Assembly: GCA_963515375.1 (NCBI GenBank)
Contig: CAUPWE010000001.1
Coordinates: forward strand, 124,001-188,000
Source: Nanosynbacter sp963515375
GTDB lineage: Bacteria; Patescibacteriota; Saccharimonadia; Saccharimonadales; Saccharimonadaceae
DNA: 64,000 bases
Direction: 5' to 3'
Of the stretch, positions 15,751 through 25,376 are shown piece by piece (positions within the stretch are counted from its first letter, which is position 1; each line of letters begins with the position of its first letter). A program made the translations under genes and the position numbers. The notes beneath the pieces were generated by a model that saw only the letters and a list, made by a program, of their open reading frames with translations, was not told where the DNA came from and searched no databases.

Positions 15751-16410
15751 GTGAGCTGTGCGGGAAAGTATATAGTCATCGAGGGTAACGACGGTACGGG
15801 CAAGTCAACGCAAGTAGCGAAACTAGCGGAATATTTTCGGGCGCACGGACAGACGGTTTGCGTGGTTGAGGAGCCGGGCAGCGATGACCCGGAAAAATCA
15901 ACGCCGATAGCTAACGAACTACGAAACGTCATTAAAAACGGCGATTTGGCTCGCTCGGCGGCCGTTAACGTGGCGTTATTTTCGGCGGCACGGCGGGAGT
16001 TGTGGCGAGAGAAGATTCGGCCAGCCTTGCAGCGCGGAGAGATTGTCCTGAGTGCGCGCAATTACATTTCAACGCTGGTTTATCAGGGTCAAGCCGAGGG
16101 GTATGACGAGGCGGAAATCCTGCGGCTAACAAAATTATTTACCGATGAGAAATATTTACACCCAGACGTTATGATCGTTCTGAGTTTGAGTCATGGTAAG
16201 CGTGAGGAGCGAATTGCCATGCGTGGTGAGTTGAAAAATCCCGACACTTTTGAGTCGCGCGGACAGGATTTTCAAGAGAAAGTTAATGATGGCTATCTGG
16301 AAATTGCCAAGGATTACGATATTCCAGTTGTCTTAGCAGATGGAAATGTCGAAGAGGTTCATGATATGCTGATTGATGAGATTGAGATAAATGGAGGAAT
16401 TGATGTTTGA
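15751..16410 (+). CDS. tmk: Thymidylate kinase
   Basis: 219 residues, GTG start with GGGAGG upstream. Phosphorylates dTMP to dTDP. The P-loop is GNDGTGKST (about 12-20) and the dTMP-binding EEPGSDD follows. The DR(Y/F) motif that normally precedes the AYQG region reads SARNYISTLVYQG: the Asp of the motif is replaced by Ala while the Arg is kept. This is unusual for the family and may affect activity or specificity, or mark a divergent deoxynucleotide kinase. Its last bases overlap the upstream ribosome binding site of the next gene, implying translational coupling. Confidence 0.87.
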   Translation: MSCAGKYIVIEGNDGTGKSTQVAKLAEYFRAHGQTVCVVEEPGSDDPEKSTPIANELRNVIKNGDLARSAAVNVALFSAARRELWREKIRPALQRGEIVLSARNYISTLVYQGQAEGYDEAEILRLTKLFTDEKYLHPDVMIVLSLSHGKREERIAMRGELKNPDTFESRGQDFQEKVNDGYLEIAKDYDIPVVLADGNVEEVHDMLIDEIEINGGIDV

Positions 16411-17131
16411 GGAGATACGAATAGGCAGACTGATGCCGGATGAAATTGATTATGAATGTGCGGAATCTATCCGTGATATATGGTTAAGAGCAGGGAATCT
16501 TATAGGTAAAGGTCAGACGAATCCCGACTTAACACGTGCCGTTTGTGATATAAATAGCCCAGATAATTTACGGCGTGAGGTGTGTAGGCGGGATTCTGGA
16601 ATTTATGTAGTAAAAAGGCTCGGTAGCGGCGCTTTACTGGCTGCTGCGAGAGTGACTATTAAAAGGGGTAGAGTTGCTCCGCAATATGGTGATAATCAAG
16701 CGGGTATGCCTATATATATGGAGGCTTTTGGTGCGAGTGATGATTCTGAGGAAGCTTGGTCGGATTATCTTAAGGATATAGTAGAGCAATCACGAGAGGA
16801 CTTCGGTCGATCCATGAGAAGCAGAGTCACTAAGCTTTGCGCTTACGCCTCTCCTGATGCCGATGAGAGATTTGCTGATGCTGTAAGGCGTGTTAATCCT
16901 CGTACGTATGAAAAGCATGGTGGAGAGGTGGGCTCGTTTGGCGTTGTGGGTAGATTAGCTGGTTTGTATTTTCGTCATGATGTAGAGTTTGATGTTCCTC
17001 AGACTGCTCGCGTGCTTGCGGGATTGGGGGGCGCCGCCCTCTCCTTGCTGGGTAATCTAAGAGGTCCGCTCGGTAATCCAGTTCCTGTTCGTATGGGCTC
17101 TGTTGAGGAAGAATTGCCGACTGCTGCTTAG
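16403..17131 (+). CDS. Unknown 242-residue protein downstream of tmk
   Basis: A soluble protein I do not recognise. The ATG at 16403 is chosen over 16391 because GGAGG (16394-16398) stands 4 bases before it; it overlaps the tmk stop codon, so the two are probably coupled. The stretch YVVKRLGSGALLAAARVTIKRG (about residues 68-89) looks like two adjacent beta strands, and I considered an acyltransferase (GNAT) fold, but no acetyl-CoA loop is convincing. The C-terminal third is Gly/Leu rich (ARVLAGLGGAALSLLG) and could be a membrane-associated helix. Confidence 0.7.
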   Translation: MFEEIRIGRLMPDEIDYECAESIRDIWLRAGNLIGKGQTNPDLTRAVCDINSPDNLRREVCRRDSGIYVVKRLGSGALLAAARVTIKRGRVAPQYGDNQAGMPIYMEAFGASDDSEEAWSDYLKDIVEQSREDFGRSMRSRVTKLCAYASPDADERFADAVRRVNPRTYEKHGGEVGSFGVVGRLAGLYFRHDVEFDVPQTARVLAGLGGAALSLLGNLRGPLGNPVPVRMGSVEEELPTAA

Positions 17132-17149
17132 GATAGTTGCGCAAACCCC

Positions 17150-17178
17150 TTGATTTTATTGACATTTTTCGTCATAAT
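17150..17178 (+). promoter_or_regulatory. Promoter of rpoBC
   Basis: TTGATT (17150-17155), 17 bases, CATAAT (17173-17178). The leader to rpoB is about 125 bases with no obvious hairpin. A TTGACA at 17159 has the wrong spacing. Confidence 0.65.
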
Positions 17179-17310
17179 GAGTACTCAGAGAAGTAGTGTA
17201 TTCATGGCGGGTGAAAATTGCGAGCGGGCAAATCGTGATTTTAGGCTATGAATTAGGGATCTTCACGGCCGTCTATCAACCACTAAATAAAGCGAGGAGT
17301 GTTTACGCCT

Positions 17311-20300
17311 GTGGCAAAAAAACCATCCACAAGCAGCGATCGCGTCTATTTCACCTCTGGTGATAACGCCCTGCCGCTGCCAAACCTAATCGCTCACCAA
17401 AAAGATTCTTGGCGCTGGTTCGTCGAAGAAGGTTTGAGTGAGATATTTTCAGAAGTTAATCCAATTGACGACTATACTGGTCAAAAGTTGTCATTGAAAT
17501 TCGGCAAATATTATTTTGGCGAGCCGAAAAACACCGACCAGTTTGCTAAAGAAAATAACTTGACATTTGAAGCACCTCTGCACGCGACGGTTGAATTGAC
17601 CAACAAGACAACTGGTCTGGTTGAAGAGCAAGAAATTTACCTTGGTGAATATCCATGGATGACCGATCGTGGTACGTTTGTTATTAACGGTACTGAGCGC
17701 GTAGTTGTTAGCCAGCTGATTCGTTCGGCGGGTGTATTCTTCACAGCTGAAACTGTGGCTGGTCGTAACTATTACGGCGCAAAGATTATTCCAGGCCGTG
17801 GTGCGTGGATGGAGTTTGAGACAGCTTCTAACGGTGCGATTTACGTGAAGATCGATCGCCGCCGCAAGATTCCAGCAACGACATTGCTGCGTGCTTTGGG
17901 CTATCCAAAGACTAGCGAAATTAAGGAATTGTTTGCTGATATTGACACAGGCGACGTGAAATACATTGAGGAAACTCTAGACAAGGACACGGCACGTGGT
18001 GCGAATGAGGCGCTAATTGAGGTTTATCGTCGTTTGCGTCCAGGTGATTTGGCGACGGTTGACAATGCTCGCCAGATGATTGAGCGAATGTTCTTTGACT
18101 TCAAGCGATTTGATTACTCTCGTGTTGGTCGCTACAAAATCAATCAGCGTTTGGGTCTAGATGTGGCTAATACGACCGAAAATCGCACGTTGCAGATGAG
18201 CGACCTGGTGGCGATTTTGCGTGAAGTGATTCGTCTTAACAATACTCAGGAGCCAGCTGACGATATTGACGCTTTGAATAATCGCCGCGTTCGTTTGGTT
18301 GGTGAGCTGATTGCCCGTCAGTTCCGTGTCGGTATGCTCAGAATGCAGCGTAACGCCATGGACCGCATGAGTGTGGCCGATCTGGAGAGCGTTACTCCAA
18401 GTCAATTAATTAATGCTCGTCCAGTGGTGGCGGCAGTGCGTGAATTCTTTACCTCGAGCCAGCTTTCTCAGTTACTCGACGAGGTTAATCCATTGTCAGA
18501 GCTGAGCCACAAGCGACGCCTAAGTTCGACTGGCCCTGGCGGTTTGAGTCGTGAGCGTGCTGGATTTGAAGTTCGCGACGCCCACCCGACGCATTATGGT
18601 CGTATCTGTTCAGTGGAAACGCCAGAAGGCGCAAACGTCGGTTTGGTGCTGAACTTGGCGACCTATGCCCGGGTTAATGAGTATGGCTTCATTGAAACCC
18701 CGTATCTTCGCGTAAAAGATGGTCGGGTGACTGACGAACTTGTTTATCTGGATGCCTCGCAGGAGTTGGGCGAGGTTATCGCTGACGCTGGTGAGGTTTT
18801 GAATGAAGATGGTAGTTTCCGTGATGAGCGCGTTAATGCCCGTAACAATATGCAGCCATCACAAGTTGACGCCGATCAGGTTACTTTCATGGACGCGGCG
18901 CATCGCCAAATCTTAGGCTCAACCGCGGCGCTGGTGCCGTTTATTGAGAAAACCCGCGTTGACCGTGCCTTGACCGGTTCAAACATGCAACGCCAAGCAG
19001 TGCCACTTCTTGCTCCAGAGCCAGCTACGGTTGGTACGGGGATTGAAAGAGCAGTGGCTGAAAATAGCGGTCATTTAATTCAAGCTGAGGCTGATGGTGA
19101 AGTTGTTCGTGCTGATGCTGACGAAATTCATGTTAAATACGCTGATGGCGTAAAGATTTACACCTTGAAACATTTTGTTAAGAATAATGACGATCGCTGC
19201 TACAACCAAAAAGTTCGTGTTGAGCGTGGAGATAAGGTATCCAAGGGTGATATTCTTATTGAAGGGGCGTCAATTGCTGAAGGTGAAATCGCGTTAGGGC
19301 GCAACTTGTTGGTAGCCTTTATGCCATGGGGTGGTTACAACATGGAAGACGCTATTATCATGAGCCGTCGTTTGGTTGAAGATGATCGATTGACTAGTAT
19401 CAATATTAAGGATTACACCGTTGAAGTCCGTGAGACCAAGCTTGGACCAGAGATTGTGACGCGTGATATTCCAAATGTTTCCGAGGAAAGCTTGCGTCAC
19501 TTGGACGAGGATGGAATTGTTCAAATTGGTTCTGAGGTTAAGGCGGGCGATGTCTTAGTTGGCAAGATTACGCCAAAGGGTGAACAGGAGTTGAGCTCTG
19601 AGGAGCGTCTGCTTCGCGCTATCTTCGGCGAAAAGGCCAAGGACGTTCGCGATACTTCACAGCGTATGAATAATGCTGGTGGTGGTAAAGTTGTCGGAGT
19701 GAAGATTTTTAGCCGTGAAAATGGCCATGAATTGAAGGCTGGTGTCTTGATGCAAATCCAGATCTTCGTCGCACAACTACGAAAAATTGGTGTTGGTGAT
19801 AAGATGGCTGGACGCTTTGGAAACAAGGGTGTCGTGGCGAAAGTTCTACCAGTTGAGGATATGCCGTTCCTGGAAGACGGTACGCCAGTTGATGTGATTT
19901 TGAACCCACTCGGTGTGCCGAGCCGTATGAATCTCGGTCAGCTGTTTGAAACTCACCTTGGTATGGCTGCTCGAGCATTGGGTTACCGCGTGGCAACGCC
20001 GTCATTTAATGGTGTGCCAAGTCAGAAAATCTCCGATGAACTAGAAAAAGCAGGACTAGCACGTGACGGTAAATCACAACTATTCGATGGTCGCACTGGT
20101 GAGGCTTTTGAAGAGCGCACCACAGTCGGTGTGATGCACATGATCAAACTGCACCACATGGTCTCTGATAAAATTCACGCTCGCTCAACTGGTCCATACA
20201 CTATGGTCACTCAGCAGCCGCTTGGTGGTAAGGCTCAGAACGGTGGTCAGCGCTTCGGTGAGATGGAGGTTTGGGCATTGGAAGCTTACGGTGCTGCTGC

Positions 20301-20652
20301 GACCTTGCAGGAGATGTTGACAATTAAGTCCGACGACGTTTACGGTCGTGCAAAGGCTTACGAGTCAATCATTAAGGATGAGCCGATTGTTGGTCCAAAA
20401 CTTCCAGAGTCCTTCAACGTGTTAGTTAAGGAGCTTCAAGGTCTGGGTCTTCGGGTTGACTTGGTTGATGATGAGGCAACAGTTGACGCTGAACATGTCA
20501 TCGCTTCAAGCGGCCCAGAGGATAAGACTGTGGCTACTGATGAAGAAAAAGAAGAAGTTTACTTGGACGAGTCAGACGACATCGGTGAAATTGATGGTGG
20601 TATGAGCGTGCAAGATATTGATGAAGTAGAAGAAATAAAGGAGGACGCGTAA
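17311..20652 (+). CDS. rpoB: DNA-directed RNA polymerase subunit beta
   Basis: About 1113 residues, short for RpoB but normal for CPR-type bacteria. Rif-region residues are recognisable: SSQLSQLLDEVNPLSELSHKRRLS and RDAHPTHYGRICSVETPEG. Further on are GRNLLVAFMPWGGYNMEDAI, GDKMAGRFGNKG and GGQRFGEMEVWALEAYGA near the C-terminus. The GTG at 17311 is preferred over the one at 17299, since the GAGGAG lies directly on the latter and about 11 bases before the former. A 60-residue acidic tail ends the protein. rpoC starts one base after its stop. Confidence 0.97.
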   Translation: MAKKPSTSSDRVYFTSGDNALPLPNLIAHQKDSWRWFVEEGLSEIFSEVNPIDDYTGQKLSLKFGKYYFGEPKNTDQFAKENNLTFEAPLHATVELTNKTTGLVEEQEIYLGEYPWMTDRGTFVINGTERVVVSQLIRSAGVFFTAETVAGRNYYGAKIIPGRGAWMEFETASNGAIYVKIDRRRKIPATTLLRALGYPKTSEIKELFADIDTGDVKYIEETLDKDTARGANEALIEVYRRLRPGDLATVDNARQMIERMFFDFKRFDYSRVGRYKINQRLGLDVANTTENRTLQMSDLVAILREVIRLNNTQEPADDIDALNNRRVRLVGELIARQFRVGMLRMQRNAMDRMSVADLESVTPSQLINARPVVAAVREFFTSSQLSQLLDEVNPLSELSHKRRLSSTGPGGLSRERAGFEVRDAHPTHYGRICSVETPEGANVGLVLNLATYARVNEYGFIETPYLRVKDGRVTDELVYLDASQELGEVIADAGEVLNEDGSFRDERVNARNNMQPSQVDADQVTFMDAAHRQILGSTAALVPFIEKTRVDRALTGSNMQRQAVPLLAPEPATVGTGIERAVAENSGHLIQAEADGEVVRADADEIHVKYADGVKIYTLKHFVKNNDDRCYNQKVRVERGDKVSKGDILIEGASIAEGEIALGRNLLVAFMPWGGYNMEDAIIMSRRLVEDDRLTSINIKDYTVEVRETKLGPEIVTRDIPNVSEESLRHLDEDGIVQIGSEVKAGDVLVGKITPKGEQELSSEERLLRAIFGEKAKDVRDTSQRMNNAGGGKVVGVKIFSRENGHELKAGVLMQIQIFVAQLRKIGVGDKMAGRFGNKGVVAKVLPVEDMPFLEDGTPVDVILNPLGVPSRMNLGQLFETHLGMAARALGYRVATPSFNGVPSQKISDELEKAGLARDGKSQLFDGRTGEAFEERTTVGVMHMIKLHHMVSDKIHARSTGPYTMVTQQPLGGKAQNGGQRFGEMEVWALEAYGAAATLQEMLTIKSDDVYGRAKAYESIIKDEPIVGPKLPESFNVLVKELQGLGLRVDLVDDEATVDAEHVIASSGPEDKTVATDEEKEEVYLDESDDIGEIDGGMSVQDIDEVEEIKEDA

Positions 20653-20653
20653 G

Positions 20654-23600
20654 ATGGCAAATTCTGCATTTAACGCAACGGGCATCAGCGATTTTGACGC
20701 GGTTCGTTTGGCGGTAGCTAGCCCAGAAGACATTCTGAAATGGAGCTACGGCGAGGTCTTGAAGCCAGAGACAATTAACTATCGCACCCAAAAGCCAGAG
20801 CGCGACGGCTTGTTCTGCGAGCGAATCTTTGGCCCAGTCAAGGATATCAATCCGCACGATTCCAAACTCAAGGGCGTACGTTCGCGCGAAGCTGCCGTCG
20901 ATAAAAACGGCGAACTAGTCACCAAATCAATTGTCCGCCGCGAGCGCATGGGCCACATTCAGCTGGCCGCACCAGTGGCGCACATCTGGTTTATGCGCGG
21001 CACGCCGAGCGCTATGAGCCAGCTGCTGGGCATGACCGTCCGTAACATTGAAAAAATCGTTTACTTTGCCACGTACGTCATTCTGAACGTCGACGAAGAA
21101 ACTCGCGATCAATACCTGGCGGATCTGGAGGCGGAAACTGATTTGGCGCGTAAAGCCATTAAAATTCGCTATGAGAAAATGGCGGAGGAAGATGGCGCTG
21201 ATATCAAGCAGCTAGCCAAGGAACAAAGCCGCGAAGTTGAGGAGCTTGAAGAAAACTACATTGGTAAGAAATCTCAATTGGAGAGCTTGAATAAGGGCGC
21301 GCTGATTTCAGAGACTGAATATCGCAATTTGCCGGAAGAATACGACGAGCTGATTGAGGTTGGCATGGGCGCAAGCGCGGTGAAGGCGCTGCTCGATGAA
21401 ATCGACCTGCCGAAGCTCATCGCTAAATTGACCGAAGAAGCCGAGGGCGCGAAAGGCCAGCGGCAAAAGAAATTGCTCAAACGCCTGAAAATGCTGGAAA
21501 GTATGGAAACTGCCGGCATTAAGCCGTCCAGCCTGTGTATGACCGTTCTGCCGGTGATTCCTCCGGATCTTCGCCCGATGGTGGCTCTAAGCGGCGGCCG
21601 GTTCGCGACATCAGACTTGAATGATCTGTACCGCCGGATTATCAACCGTAATAACCGCTTGAAGAAGTTGGTTGAACTGAACGCGCCGGAAGTGATTCAG
21701 CGTAATGAAAAGCGCATGCTGCAGGAAGCAGTTGACGCTTTGATTGACAATTCAGCATCGCGCGGCCGGGCGGTCAGCTCGACTGGCGGTCGCCGCAGCC
21801 TGAAGAGCTTGAGCGACATGTTAAAGGGCAAGCAAGGCCGCTTCCGCCAGAATCTTCTTGGTAAGCGCGTTGACTATTCTGGTCGTTCGGTGATTGTGGT
21901 TGGTCCAAAATTGAAGATTCATCAGTGTGGTCTGCCAAAACAAATGGCTCTGGAGCTATTTAAGCCGTTTGTCATTAGCTGGTTGATTAAGAACGAATTT
22001 GCGCACAATATTCGCTCAGCTTCACGCCTAATTGAGGCTGGCGAGGCAGTGGTTTGGGACGCGCTTGATTCAGCAATTGAAGGTAAGTACGTACTACTTA
22101 ACCGTGCGCCAAGCTTGCACCGCTTGTCAATTCAAGCTTTCCAGCCAGTTCTGGTTGAAGGTAAGGCGATTCAGCTGCACCCGCTGGTCTGTGCTGGATT
22201 TAACGCTGACTTTGACGGTGACCAGATGGCTGTTCACTTGCCGCTATCAAAGGAAGCGCAGGCTGAAGCTCGTGAATTGATGAGCGCAACCGCCAACTTG
22301 TTGAAGCCTGCTGATGGTGCGCCAGTTCTGCACATTTCACAGGACATCGTGCTTGGTAACTATTACCTAACTTACGATAAGCCACAAGCACAAACTGACG
22401 ACATTAAGACCTATAGTTCAGTTTACGAAGCTGAGATGGCTTATGATAAGGGTACGATTCAACTGCAAACGCCAATTTATATCTTCGCAAAGGGCAAGCT
22501 GCGTCAGACAACCTTGGGTCGTGTCTTCTTCAACGAGATTCTGCCAGAGGACTTCCCGTATGATAACAATGTCCAGACGAAGAAGCAGCTGAAGAAAGTC
22601 TTGGCGCAAATTTTCAACAAGTACGGTGCCGAGGAAACTGCCAAAATCGCTGACCGCATGAAGGGTCAGGCCTTCCGCTTCGCGACGACTGCAGCGGTGT
22701 CAACTGGTATGACCGACTACGTGCACTTCGATGAGATCCCTGAGTTTGTGGCTGAGGGTGACGCCAAAGCGGCTTTGATTTCTGAACAGTTCGACCAAGG
22801 TTTGATCACTGAGGAAGAGCGCTACAACTTGACAGTGAATGCTTGGCGAAACGTTGACAATAAGATTACCGCGTTCTTGAAGGACCAATTAGCACACATG
22901 GACACCAGTATCTCCATGATGGTCAACTCTGGTGCTCGTGGTGATATTTCCAACGTAAAGCTGGCGAGCGCCATGATCGGTATCCAGATGGACGCGACCA
23001 ACCACGAAATTGAGCTGCCAATCCGTAGCTCCTACACTGGTGGTCTGTCCAGCCTTGAGGCCTTTGTGGCGACCCGTGGTGCGCGTAAGGGTCTGATCGA
23101 CACCGCGCTGAAGACTGCCGACTCAGGCTACCTGACACGCCGGTTGGTTGATGTGGCTCAGGACGTCTTCACGGTTGAGGATGTTGAAGGTGACGACGAA
23201 GGTTATGCAATCTACCGTTCAGAAACCGAGGAAACGATGATTGACTTCTCGAACCGCTTGGCTGGTCGTTACGCCGCCGAGACGATTCCAGGTCACGTCA
23301 ACAAGGACGAATTGATCACCCGGGAAATTGCTGACTCAATTGATGATGATGAAAGCGTCCAGAGTGTCAAGATTCAATCAGTCTTGTCAACCAACAACCT
23401 CAACGGCATCCCGCAGCGCAGCTACGGTGTTGACATGTCAACTGGTAAATTGGTTGGTAATCATCAGCCAGTCGGTGTCATCGCTGCTCAGTCAGTCGGT
23501 GAGCCAGGTACTCAGCTGACCCTGCGTACCTTCCACAACTCCGGTGTAGCTGGTGGCGACATCACCCAGGGTTTGCCACGTGTCGAAGAATTGTTCGAGG

Positions 23601-24499
23601 CGCGCACACCAAAGGGTCAGGCGTTTGTTACAGAAATTGCCGGGTTAGTTGACGTTTGGGAAGATGGCAAAAAGTACATCGTCCAAGTTACTCCAGAATC
23701 TGGTAAAGTTGAGCGCTTACCGCTAGACGGCCGAACCATCGTGGTCAAGGCCGGTTCAAGCGTCAAGGCTGGCGACGTGCTAGCAGCTGGCGAGGGAGAC
23801 ACTCGTCCGCTGGTCGCACCATTTGACGGCGTGGTTGAAGCAGCCGAAGACACGCTAGTGGTCGCTGCTGAAGCTGGCGCCCCAGCTTGTTATGAAATCC
23901 CAGGCACCATGCAATTGGTCGTAAAAGCTAACGACGTCGTCGAGGCTGGTGACCGCTTGACAGCTGGTTCATTGAATCTGCACGACTTGATGCGTCTCAA
24001 GGGCGTCGAAGCCACGCAGCGTTACATCATTAACGAAGTCCTGCGCATTTACGCCGCTCAGGGTCAAGACGTGGCCGACAAGCACCTGGAGATCATCGTT
24101 CGCCAGATGTTTAGTCGCGTCCAGATTGAAGATGCGGGTGATAGCGACTTCGTGACTGGCGACATAGTCTCTAAGGCTGCAGTAGTGAACACCAACAAGC
24201 AACTGGCTGCTGAAGGTAAGAATCTCATCAGCTACACTCAATTGCTGCTGGGTATCACCAAGGTGTCCATCTGGAGCGACTCGTGGCTATCGGCTGCATC
24301 CTTCCAGGACACCACTCGCGTGCTAATCAACGCTGCCGTCTCTGGCCGCGCTGACCACTTGCATGGCCTCAAAGAAAACGTCATCATCGGCCGCAAGATC
24401 CCAGTGGGAACGGGCGCTGTCGAAGAGATGGAGGCCGACGAGCCAAGCGAGGATGAGTTCGCTGACAGTCAGGAAGAGGAATTGGTAGTGGCTGCATAA
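20654..24499 (+). CDS. rpoC: DNA-directed RNA polymerase subunit beta' lacking both zinc sites
   Basis: 1281 residues. The catalytic Mg-binding NADFDGDQM is at about 516-524; GRFRQNLLGKRVDYSGRSVIVVGP and the trigger-loop region GEPGTQLTLRTFH are normal. The N-terminal zinc finger, which should give four cysteines just after FGPVKD (residues 59-64), is replaced by a Cys-free loop at about 65-90. The second zinc site just before GVIAAQSVGEPG (about 902-936) also lacks its cysteines. Sequence before and after both loops aligns with ordinary RpoC, so this is replacement and not a frameshift. It ends in an acidic tail followed by a terminator. Confidence 0.97.
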   Translation: MANSAFNATGISDFDAVRLAVASPEDILKWSYGEVLKPETINYRTQKPERDGLFCERIFGPVKDINPHDSKLKGVRSREAAVDKNGELVTKSIVRRERMGHIQLAAPVAHIWFMRGTPSAMSQLLGMTVRNIEKIVYFATYVILNVDEETRDQYLADLEAETDLARKAIKIRYEKMAEEDGADIKQLAKEQSREVEELEENYIGKKSQLESLNKGALISETEYRNLPEEYDELIEVGMGASAVKALLDEIDLPKLIAKLTEEAEGAKGQRQKKLLKRLKMLESMETAGIKPSSLCMTVLPVIPPDLRPMVALSGGRFATSDLNDLYRRIINRNNRLKKLVELNAPEVIQRNEKRMLQEAVDALIDNSASRGRAVSSTGGRRSLKSLSDMLKGKQGRFRQNLLGKRVDYSGRSVIVVGPKLKIHQCGLPKQMALELFKPFVISWLIKNEFAHNIRSASRLIEAGEAVVWDALDSAIEGKYVLLNRAPSLHRLSIQAFQPVLVEGKAIQLHPLVCAGFNADFDGDQMAVHLPLSKEAQAEARELMSATANLLKPADGAPVLHISQDIVLGNYYLTYDKPQAQTDDIKTYSSVYEAEMAYDKGTIQLQTPIYIFAKGKLRQTTLGRVFFNEILPEDFPYDNNVQTKKQLKKVLAQIFNKYGAEETAKIADRMKGQAFRFATTAAVSTGMTDYVHFDEIPEFVAEGDAKAALISEQFDQGLITEEERYNLTVNAWRNVDNKITAFLKDQLAHMDTSISMMVNSGARGDISNVKLASAMIGIQMDATNHEIELPIRSSYTGGLSSLEAFVATRGARKGLIDTALKTADSGYLTRRLVDVAQDVFTVEDVEGDDEGYAIYRSETEETMIDFSNRLAGRYAAETIPGHVNKDELITREIADSIDDDESVQSVKIQSVLSTNNLNGIPQRSYGVDMSTGKLVGNHQPVGVIAAQSVGEPGTQLTLRTFHNSGVAGGDITQGLPRVEELFEARTPKGQAFVTEIAGLVDVWEDGKKYIVQVTPESGKVERLPLDGRTIVVKAGSSVKAGDVLAAGEGDTRPLVAPFDGVVEAAEDTLVVAAEAGAPACYEIPGTMQLVVKANDVVEAGDRLTAGSLNLHDLMRLKGVEATQRYIINEVLRIYAAQGQDVADKHLEIIVRQMFSRVQIEDAGDSDFVTGDIVSKAAVVNTNKQLAAEGKNLISYTQLLLGITKVSIWSDSWLSAASFQDTTRVLINAAVSGRADHLHGLKENVIIGRKIPVGTGAVEEMEADEPSEDEFADSQEEELVVAA

Positions 24500-24525
24500 G
24501 CCAACCAGCTCCCTTTCTCAGAAAG

Positions 24526-24555
24526 CCGCTCCGATGAGTACGGGGCGGTTTTTCT
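24526..24555 (+). terminator. Terminator of rpoBC
   Basis: CCGCTCCG (24526-24533) pairs with CGGGGCGG (24541-24548), followed by TTTTT. The 18 bases 24538-24555 recur exactly at 25426-25443 in the terminator of the next gene. Confidence 0.85.
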
Positions 24556-24583
24556 TGATTTTTTATAAAAAAAGTTATATAAT
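24555..24583 (+). promoter_or_regulatory. Promoter of the anchored protein gene at 24645
   Basis: TTGATT (24555-24560), 17 bases, TATAAT (24578-24583), directly behind the rpoC terminator. Confidence 0.75.
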
Positions 24584-24644
24584 GTCGGCTACGTGGAGCA
24601 GGATAAAGTATATTTAACATACTATTAAAAAGAGGAATTTAATT

Positions 24645-25376
24645 ATGAGTGAACGTGTAGATGGCAATAATAATACTGAAGGCAGTTACGGACCTGGAAG
24701 TAATGAGAGTAAAACTTATACGCCTTTGCCTGTGAAGATGTGTCTGGGCATTCTGGCAACCGCAGCTATTGCCATGGGGGGTCCTGGCCTCTGTGACGCT
24801 GCCACTGGTCATTCCCGCACGGAGCAAGTTGGCGACTGTAAAGTGACTACTAGAGACGGAGAAGATTTTAGAATAGGAGATTTAGCAAATTATTTTGGCA
24901 TTATAGAAGGTGATAAACGCTCAGTAGAAATTTATGGTATTGCTAGAGCAACGTCTCACTATGAAGGTATCTTTCGTAACATCCCTGTAAAAACCGACTA
25001 TATGGTAGGCGCTATCCGTGGCGAGGATCCTAATACGCATACAGAATATTCGTCTGAGTTTGCCATACCAATGAGTGCGGTGTGGATTAATATTGAGGAC
25101 GAGGATGGCGGAAGTCCTGCAATTACCTTCAGTGGTTTTTCGAGACATGGTTTTGGTGCTCCTTTAGAAGGAAGGAGAACTACCGAAACTTGCAGTACAG
25201 ACGGATCCGTTAAAACGAGCACTTATGATACACCAGTCGTGAATGGTGGGGATTTTATTGAATGGCTAGCTGTTAGTGGATCAAGACAGGCAATAGTAAC
25301 TTTATCGCAAGAGAAATATGATAGTGTGATCAAGAATAGGAATAAGGTACCGATGCCAGTAAAACCTGATAAATAA
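24645..25376 (+). CDS. Hypothetical membrane-anchored exported protein
   Basis: 243 residues. About 30 polar residues rich in Asn, Gly and Ser are followed by one hydrophobic segment (about 31-50, MCLGILATAAIAMGG) and an extracytoplasmic domain of about 190 residues. Six cysteines are absent except for a few (CDAAT, DCKV, TCST), which could allow one disulfide. A GAGG ribosome binding site precedes the ATG. It has its own promoter and terminator between rpoC and rpsL. No family is recognised; a cell-surface role is inferred from the anchor topology. Confidence 0.75.
   Translation: MSERVDGNNNTEGSYGPGSNESKTYTPLPVKMCLGILATAAIAMGGPGLCDAATGHSRTEQVGDCKVTTRDGEDFRIGDLANYFGIIEGDKRSVEIYGIARATSHYEGIFRNIPVKTDYMVGAIRGEDPNTHTEYSSEFAIPMSAVWINIEDEDGGSPAITFSGFSRHGFGAPLEGRRTTETCSTDGSVKTSTYDTPVVNGGDFIEWLAVSGSRQAIVTLSQEKYDSVIKNRNKVPMPVKPDK

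Noticed and set aside
16403..17131. GNAT acetyltransferase for the gene after tmk
   Set aside because: Only a vague strand pattern fits; the acetyl-CoA binding motif is not visible.
17299..17311. GTG at 17299 as the rpoB start
   Set aside because: The GAGGAG lies directly against this codon with no spacing; the GTG at 17311 has workable spacing.
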